Below are positions 57,980-64,000 of a DNA stretch of 64,000 bases, piece by piece. Below the pieces are notes generated by a model, which saw only the letters and a list, made by a program, of their open reading frames with translations, did no database searches and had not been told where the DNA came from. Position numbers and translations under genes: made by a program. Each line of letters opens with the position of its first letter. Within the stretch, counting starts at the first letter, position 1. Origin of the DNA: Bromus sterilis. Its lineage: Eukaryota; Streptophyta; Magnoliopsida; Poales; Poaceae. The stretch is taken from NCBI GenBank assembly GCA_950022295.1, contig OX465600.1:314908031-314972030 (forward strand). The letters run 5' to 3'.

Positions 57980-58322
57980 TTTGATCCCGAGCTCAAATGC
58001 ACTTGCATGAACAATAAATTTTAAAAAAATAGTAAAAAAATCAGATGAATACCAACAAATGTTCTAACATTTTGTTAAATTTCGCCATGAAAAGACATTT
58101 CATGAGGTGTGTGCAAAAATGCAAAAACAAATGCTCTAAAATGTCTTCTTTTGAGTACTAATTTTTTTTTGTACAGGCCTCCAAAATTGTTTTTTCAATG
58201 TTCGATTTTGAACAATGTTAGAACATTTGTTGATGTTAATCCACACAAAAATTCAGTTTTTTTATAATTTTCTTACTATTATTTTAGAATTTAATGTTTA
58301 TAGGGAGCATTTGGGCTCAGGT
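57980..58322. mobile_element. foldback MITE, ~340 bp
   Basis: The left arm (about 57980-58085) and right arm (about 58200-58322) are imperfect reverse complements: GAGCTCAAATGCA... at the left and the complement of AGCATTTGGGCTC at the right, both with ACAAATGTTCTAACAT blocks. The loop is about 115 bp. No clear target duplication. Confidence 0.7.
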
Positions 58323-58686
58323 CTGCTGCTCCTGGATCCACCATTCTTCCAAAACTGAGGGTTCGTTAAGATATTGCACGAACATATTTTTCCAGCTTCT
58401 CCTTATTCGAATGTTTGCTGCCCGAGCTAGCTGTGAAGAATCAAATGAATTGATCTGAAACTTGTGTTTATTGCTTGTGGGCAAAGCCCTATTTATACAA
58501 GGATTTGGGATGCCAATGACACCTGTTACAAGAGACATGACTGTTCGAAAAGATACAACTGTTGAGAGAGAGAGATTGAAGAGGTGCCTATACATAAGGG
58601 ACACAACTCTACGAAAGGATGCTTTGGGCATCAACTATTCCTAACACTCCCCCTTGCACAAAGCTTCTTCTTGGTATATCTTGTAT
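58323..58686 (-). mobile_element. Copia-like 3' end: purine tract and LTR, cut by the CACTA element
   Basis: On minus, GCAAGGGGGAG (purine tract) precedes TGTTAGGAATAGTTGATGCC, the likely start of a 3' LTR at about 58646, with a TATA-type CCTTGTATAAATAGGGCTT near 58485-58503 and a polyA-like AATAAACACAAG. The 58316-58440 part matches 41930-42062. Upstream pol has been lost at the CACTA insertion (58687). Confidence 0.55.
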
Positions 58687-58719
58687 CACTAGTAGAAAAC
58701 AGGGCTTTGGTTCAGGCCT

Positions 58720-58985
58720 CTCCAGCCGATTTGTCCCGGTTGTGCCACGAACCGGAACCCATGGGGGGCATACGTCCCGGTTCGTGCGCCCGGGGGCCGG
58801 CCGGGTCTCGTGGAGCATTGGTCCCAGTTCGTCTGGGGGCATATGTCCCGGTTCTAGACAAGAACCGGGACCAATGGGCCTCGCTCCTGGCCCACAACCA
58901 CTAGTCCCGGTTTGTGGCTCAACCCGGGACGAAAGGCTGGCCATTAGTACTGGTTCCAGCCACAAACCGAGACTAATGATTTGGC
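58720..58985. repeat. CACTA subterminal repeats
   Basis: The 7-to-10-bp words CCCGGTT, GAACCGGGAC and GGCCGGCCGGG-like inverses are packed in both orientations over about 260 bp just inside the CACTA end. In En/Spm these are the binding sites of the TNPA-type protein; that role is assumed here. Confidence 0.75.
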
Positions 58986-59374
58986 TATATATACCCCTCG
59001 CCGGCGATCAGAGCACTCCACTGGTGCTCTATTTTTTCGAGGAGGGCAAGGGGAGGGCTTTGTGGTGCTCTAGCTCACCTCTTATGCACATGAGGTGTTC
59101 GATGAAATGCCCGAGCCACACTACTTAAGCTTTCTCCTCTCCAAACTCGACTTCCAAGCTCCATTTTTCTTAAGATTTGTCCAGATTTAGCGGTCCGTCA
59201 CGTCCCATCCCCGTCTTCACCACCGTCGATCGCCCGCGCCGATCTCATCGCCGGCACCACCGTGGTGAGCCTCTTGTTCTTATCTTCTTTATAAAAGAAT
59301 TTTTTTTTCTTACTTGTAGATAGATAATTGTCTAATTTTTTTACTTGCATTATTGCTTGTTATTATATAGTGCG

Positions 59375-61648
59375 ATGGTTTTGGTATCCGCCCCCGTCGG
59401 CCCTCGTCCTCTCTATGATTCGGATGTGGTATATATTATATTTTATAACTATTTGTTTCATTTAGTGTTTATGGTAATTATGCCGACACCAACTTGACAT
59501 AGATGTATTTATCTAGGAGGTATGTGAACCGGATATTACATACGACCCTCTTGTCGAGAGGTTAAATTTAGTTGAAGAAGAAAACGAGTATTTAAAAGAA
59601 AAATTAAAAAGAGTTGAAGAAGAGAAGAAAAGAGTTGAAGAAGAGAAGATGATATTGGAGTTGCATGTTGCGGATGTCGTAGAAGGTCACAAGATCTGTT
59701 GGGAATGTGCCCTAGAGGCAAATAAAATATGTTTTATCGAGCATATTCCATTAGTTCATAATACGTTTGATACTATGCTATAACTGTATTAAGCGGAAAC
59801 ATTAATACAGGTGTGGTATACAAACAACCAGGTCCCTAGTTAACCCTAGTATACTAGTCCATTGGGCGATTGGTGATCAAGGTTTCCTGATCATGAGACA
59901 ATGGCGTCTGTTGACAATGGAGTCGTATCATTGGATAATGATATGATGGACATACACCCACCAGAAGTGTTGCGATGTGATCAAGTCACATAGTTCGACA
60001 TTGCGATAACTATAACGTAGTGACCAGATCCTTAGACCGTAATGATCATACGTAATTACTGTCTATTAGGATGCCTTGATTTGCTACCCACCGCCTGACT
60101 GAAATATGCTGGCCATAAAGGAGTACTTCAGGTATTCCGAATAGATATGTTAATGAGTATGCAAATAGATCAAAGCGGGATTTGTCCATCCGTGTGAAGG
60201 ATAGGTACTCTGGGCCCACTCGGTGATATTGCATCATAAAGTTTGCAAACGTGTGACTAGGTCACGGAGTTGTAATATCACGGGAACGAGTAAACTTGTT
60301 TGTTGAGAACGAGGACGAACTAGGTATATTGGATACCGATGATCAAACCTCGGACAAGCAAAGTACCATAGGACAAAGGGAACAGGCACACGGTTAACGG
60401 ATCCAACAGCGATTGAAGTTCATTCGATGGAAGCACAGGGGCTATCAAGGATTGTAACCAGGTCCAATTGATTAGTCATTGATCAATGAGAATTGTCTCG
60501 ATCATGTCTGTTGTTTCCCGGACCGTAGGGTGTTACACTTAAGGGTACTCGACGCAGTAAGGATTGATTCGGGATCACCGGAGAAATTGGAGAGAAAACC
60601 GGAATTGTTCCGGTGATGACCGGAATTGTTCCGATGAAGGCCGGAAGTTGTTCCGGGTATTTTGAAATGTTCAAAATATAATTTAATATATGTTTTATTA
60701 TTTAATTATCTGAATTAAGTATTAAAATGTATTTAAATATAATTAAAAATGGAAGAAAAGGCACATGGGCCTCATAGGGCCCATTAGGGGGAGAGGGAGT
60801 CCTCCCCCATGGGCCATGGCGCCATGAGGGGGCCCACCCCCCTAGGGCTGCGCCATTTACCCCCTCCCTTGGGATTAGTCCCACCCCGGAAGTGGAGAGG
60901 GGTGGCACCCCTCCTTGGCCTATATAAGGAGGGGTAGGGTGCCCTTTTTTCTTCATACAAATTGATTTGAGACAAGTTTCTCTCATCTCTCTCTCCCTCC
61001 TTTCTCCTTCCTCGAGTGGACTCCCCTTGTTTGGAGTCTACACTTGGTTGGGGATTTCTCCACTATACGCACGCCGTCGTGCTGCTGGAATCGGGATCCG
61101 AATCCATCTTCTTTCCGCTGCTCTACTGGTTCGGAGCCCGGAGGGACGTCGGGTATACTGTATGTGTATAATCCCACGAGGCACTACACTTGTGGTGCTA
61201 CTTCATCGTCGTGGTCGTATCGCGAGGTCTTCATCGACAATGTTCCGACGGGGACGTAATCCCGTCATCGGTCCACAAGGATCGGGTGGCTACAGGAGTC
61301 ATCGTGGATCTGCGCGGCATCGGGGATTGCCGGTACGACTACACCAACCACGTTCATGCGGGAACGTTTCCCGCTTAACGGACTACATACTGGTATGTGA
61401 CCTATCTCTGTCCGTTACTAGCATCAGCATAGCATAGGTCTTGGGATTGGGTATCGTAGGTTATGAAAATTTGTGTTTTCTGCCCCGAACCCCAACAAGA
61501 TCAAGATGGATGCAATGCGCTTGAAGATTAGAAAGTTTAGAAAATATGCCATTCATAGAGAGGCTTGGTATCATTATGCTGTTGGATCAATTGTTACCTT
61601 GGTTGCGATTATGATCGCATTTCTTGTTGCATTGAAATGTTTTACATA
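59375..61648 (+). pseudogene. CACTA-associated coiled-coil/membrane ORF, split by a solo LTR
   Basis: Exon 1 starts near 59375 (MVLVSAPVGPRPLYDSD). Exon 2 (59517-59696) gives EVCEPDITYDPLVERLNLVE then a Glu/Lys coiled coil with two VEEEKKR-type repeats, ending VADVVEGHKI. The solo LTR (59697-61497) interrupts it, and after the duplicated 5 bp the frame resumes with KMDAMRLKIRKFRKYAIHRE and a C-terminal membrane segment AVGSIVTLVAIMIAFLVALK, stop at 61648. The protein family recurs in grass CACTA elements from memory; function unknown. Confidence 0.7.
59697..61497. mobile_element. solo LTR, ~1.8 kb, with 5-bp target duplication
   Basis: Starts TGTTGGGAATGTGCCCTAGA and ends CCCCGAACCCCAACA. 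The 5-bp AGATC is present at 59692-59696 and again at 61498-61502. The ends TG..CA are intact and no internal retroelement part lies within. A TATATAAGG box (about 60921) and GC-rich exon-like downstream part fit an LTR promoter on plus. Family (Copia or Gypsy) not determined. Confidence 0.92.
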
Positions 61649-61814
61649 GTTTCAATGTATGGTTTAATTAGATGCTCTGGAGAGCCATATGTTGTTCAAT
61701 GAGAACTATGTATGTACTTTGGTTTTAATGTGATGATAAACTTCTATTAATTTGGTCACTTATATATTCATGATGTTCTGTAATAATGGTTTTTGACACA
61801 CTTAATGCACGCAG

Positions 61815-63860
61815 ATGAACCGGCAATGGATGTATGGTGACACACACACCTCCGAGTACATTGAGGGCGTGCATGATTTTCTCGAAGTGGTTGAGGCAAA
61901 CAAGCAGAATGGTTTTATTTGTTGTCCATGCTCTATATGTGGGAATACAAAGTCTTACTCTGACCGGAAAACCATTCACGCCCACCTGCTTTATAAGGGA
62001 TTCATGCCACACTATAATGTTTGGACCAAGCACGGAGAAATAGGGGTTACGATGGAAGACGGCGAAGAAGAAGAGTACGATGAAAACTATGTGCCCCCTG
62101 AATACGGTGATGCTGCAACGGGGGAAGCTGAAGATCAAGAGGAACCGGACGATGTGCCTGATGATGATCTCCGCTGGGTCATTGTTGATGCAAGGAGACA
62201 GTGTGAAAGTGAAAAGGAGAAGCTGAAGTTCGATCGGATGTTAGAGGATCACAAAAAAGGGTTGTACCCCAATTGCGAAGATGGCAACACAAAGCTCGAT
62301 ACCGTACTGGAATTGCTGCAGTGGAAGGCAAAGTATGGTATACCTGACAAGGGATTTGAGGATGTACTAAAAATATTTAAGAAGAGGCTTCCAAAGGATA
62401 ACGAATTGCCCGACAGTACGTACGCAGCAAAGAAGGTCGTATGCCCTCTAGGATTGGAGGTGCAGAAGATACATGCATGCCCTAATGACTGCATCCTCTA
62501 CCGCGGTGCGTACGAGGATTTGAACGCATGCCCGGTATGCGGTGCATTGCGGTATAAGATCAGACGAGATGACCCTGGAGATGTTGACGGCGAGCCCCCC
62601 AGGAAGAGGGTTCCTGCCAAAGTGATGTGGTATGCTCCTATAATACCACGGTTGAAACGTCTGTTCATGAACAAAGAGCATGCCAAGTTGATGCGATGGC
62701 ACAATGAAGACCGTAAGAAAGACGGGAATTTGAGACACCCCGCTGATGGGTCGCAGTGGAGAAAAATCGAGAGAAAGTACCGGGCTGAGTTTGGAGATGA
62801 CCCAAGGAACGTATGGTTTGGTTTAAGCGCGGATGGCATTAATCCTTTCGGGGAGCAGAGGAGCAATCACAACACCTGGCCCGTGACTCTATGTATGTAT
62901 AACCTTCCTCCTTGGGTGTGCATGAAGCGGAAGTTCATTATGATGCCAGTTCTCATCCAAGGCCCTAAGCAACCCGGCAACGACATTGATGTGTACCTAA
63001 GGCCATTAGTTGAAGAACTTTTACAGCTGTGGAATGGAAACGGTGTACGTGTGTGGGATGATCACAAACAGGAGGAATTTGACCTGCATGCGTTGCTCTT
63101 TGTAACCATCAATGATTGGCCTGCTCTCAGTAACCTTTCAGGACAGAAAAACAAGGGATACCACACATGCACGCACTGTTTAGCTGACACCGAAAGTACA
63201 TACCTGGACAAATGCAGGAAGAATGTGTACCTGGGGCATCATCGATTTCTTCCGACCAACCGTCAATGTCGTAAGAAAGGCAAGCATTTCAAAGGCGAGG
63301 CAGATCACCGGAAGAAGCCCGTAATGCGTACCGGTGATCACGTACTTGCTATGGTCAATGATTTACACGTAATATTTGGAAAGGGTCCCGGCGGACTATC
63401 TGTTCCGAATGATGACGAGGGACGCGCACCCATGTGGAAGAAGAAATCTATATTTTGGGACCTACCCTACTGGAAACACCTAGATGTCCGCTCTTCAATC
63501 GACGTGATGCACGTGATGAAGAACCTTTGCGTGAACCTGCTAGGCTTCTTGGGCGTGTATGGGAAGACAAAAGATACACCGGAGGCACGGGAGGACCTGC
63601 AACGTTTGCACGAAAAAGACGTCATGCCTCCAAAGAAGTATGAAGGTCCTTCCAGCTACGCTCTTATCAAAGAAGAGAAGGAAATCTTCTTTGAATGCCT
63701 TCTCAATATGAAGGTCCCGTCTGGCTTCTCGTCGAATATAAAGGGAATAATAAATATGGCCGAGAAAAAGTTTCAGAACCTAAAGTCTCATGACTGCCAC
63801 GTGATTATGACACAACTGCTTTCGGTTGCATTGAGGGGGATTCTACCGGAAAACGTTTGA
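61815..63860 (+). pseudogene. CACTA TNP2 transposase, broken by TGA
   Basis: The 681-codon frame starts MNRQWMYGDTHTSEYIEGVH just after an acceptor-like ACGCAG. Residues about 1-75 form the transposase-associated domain with CCPCSICGN; an acidic linker (80-125) follows; the Transposase_21 part spans about 210-600, with HACPNDCILYRGAYEDLNAC, then INDWPALSNLSGQKNKGY and SIDVMHVMKNLCVNLLGFLG (Asp563). At 63858-63860 a TGA follows LRGILPENV and the frame continues open to the window end with LAIVKLCAFLNAISQKVIDP. Family members have Arg here, so a CGA to TGA change (CpG deamination type) is likely. The element cannot make full TNP2 without readthrough. Confidence 0.88.
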
Positions 63861-64000
63861 TTAGCCATTGTTAAGCTATGTGCATTCCTCAATGCAATCT
63901 CTCAGAAGGTGATCGATCCAGAAATCCTACCAAGGCTAAGGAGTGATGTGGCGCAATGTCTTGTCAGTTTCGAGCTGGTGTTCCCACCATCCTTCTCCAA

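Larger units (their letters stand above)
58687..64000 (+). mobile_element. CACTA (En/Spm) transposon, left part, runs off the window
   Basis: The left terminus is CACTAGTAGAAAACAGGGCT at 58687. From 58720 to 58980 there are many short subterminal repeats in both orientations (CCCGGTT, AACCGGGAC, GGTCCCAGTT). Two genes follow on plus: a small coiled-coil/membrane ORF (59375-61648, split by a solo LTR) and a TNP2 transposase (61815 on). The right end lies outside the window, so the target duplication cannot be checked. Confidence 0.9.

Overview
This window looks like nuclear DNA from a grass of the Triticeae (wheat, barley, rye or Aegilops group). The main reasons are Stowaway MITEs with the CTCCCTCCGT terminus and 5'-TA-3' target duplications, Tourist/Harbinger, Helitron, CACTA, LINE and LTR relics of Triticeae type, and intron-rich plant housekeeping genes lying as islands in repeats. 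No organelle, bacterial or CRISPR sequence is seen.

Layout. 1-6715: intergenic DNA with a (CT)n microsatellite, a ~420-bp foldback element, two LINE 3' tails and one Stowaway MITE. 6716-15254: three minus-strand Helitron-like elements head to tail; the last carries a 5.3-kb tandem array of ~16 monomers of about 340 bp. 17530-21858: ARL2/TITAN5-type small GTPase gene (+), whose second intron is an internal tandem duplication. 22576-23224: glycine-rich RNA-binding protein gene (-), convergent with ARL2. 26010-27300: LINE relic. 29118-29188: tRNA-Gln(CUG). 29940-34300: a LINE with a long reverse transcriptase ORF, joined to a decayed PIF/Harbinger ORF1 (Myb/NAM-associated) gene. 34300-35812: second Harbinger-like relic and a Tourist MITE. 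35988-40655: PYROXD2/carotenoid-isomerase-like FAD oxidoreductase gene (+, 16 exons, 583 aa). 40656-47040: three diverged copies of the downstream flank of this gene, with an unclassified TE ORF and a Gypsy integrase relic between copies. 47151-47402: SEC61 beta gene (-). 49957-53055: a Helitron with recognisable ends. 55332-57201: DNAJC17-like J-domain/RRM gene (-) with two apparent frameshifts. 57980-58686: foldback MITE and a Copia 3' LTR relic. 58687-64000: left part of a CACTA (En/Spm) element with a coiled-coil/membrane ORF split by a solo LTR that has a perfect 5-bp target duplication, followed by a TNP2 transposase broken by a TGA codon.

The host genes have basic, unlinked cell functions (tubulin-cofactor-type GTPase, RNA binding, ER translocon, splicing-type co-chaperone, mitochondrial oxidoreductase) and do not form a pathway. 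The most unusual material is structural: the satellite-like array enclosed by Helitron ends, the ARL2 intron that holds a relic of its own exon 3, the triplicated flank between convergent genes, and the nested and adjacent transposons. All calls are from reading and hand translation; no search was run.
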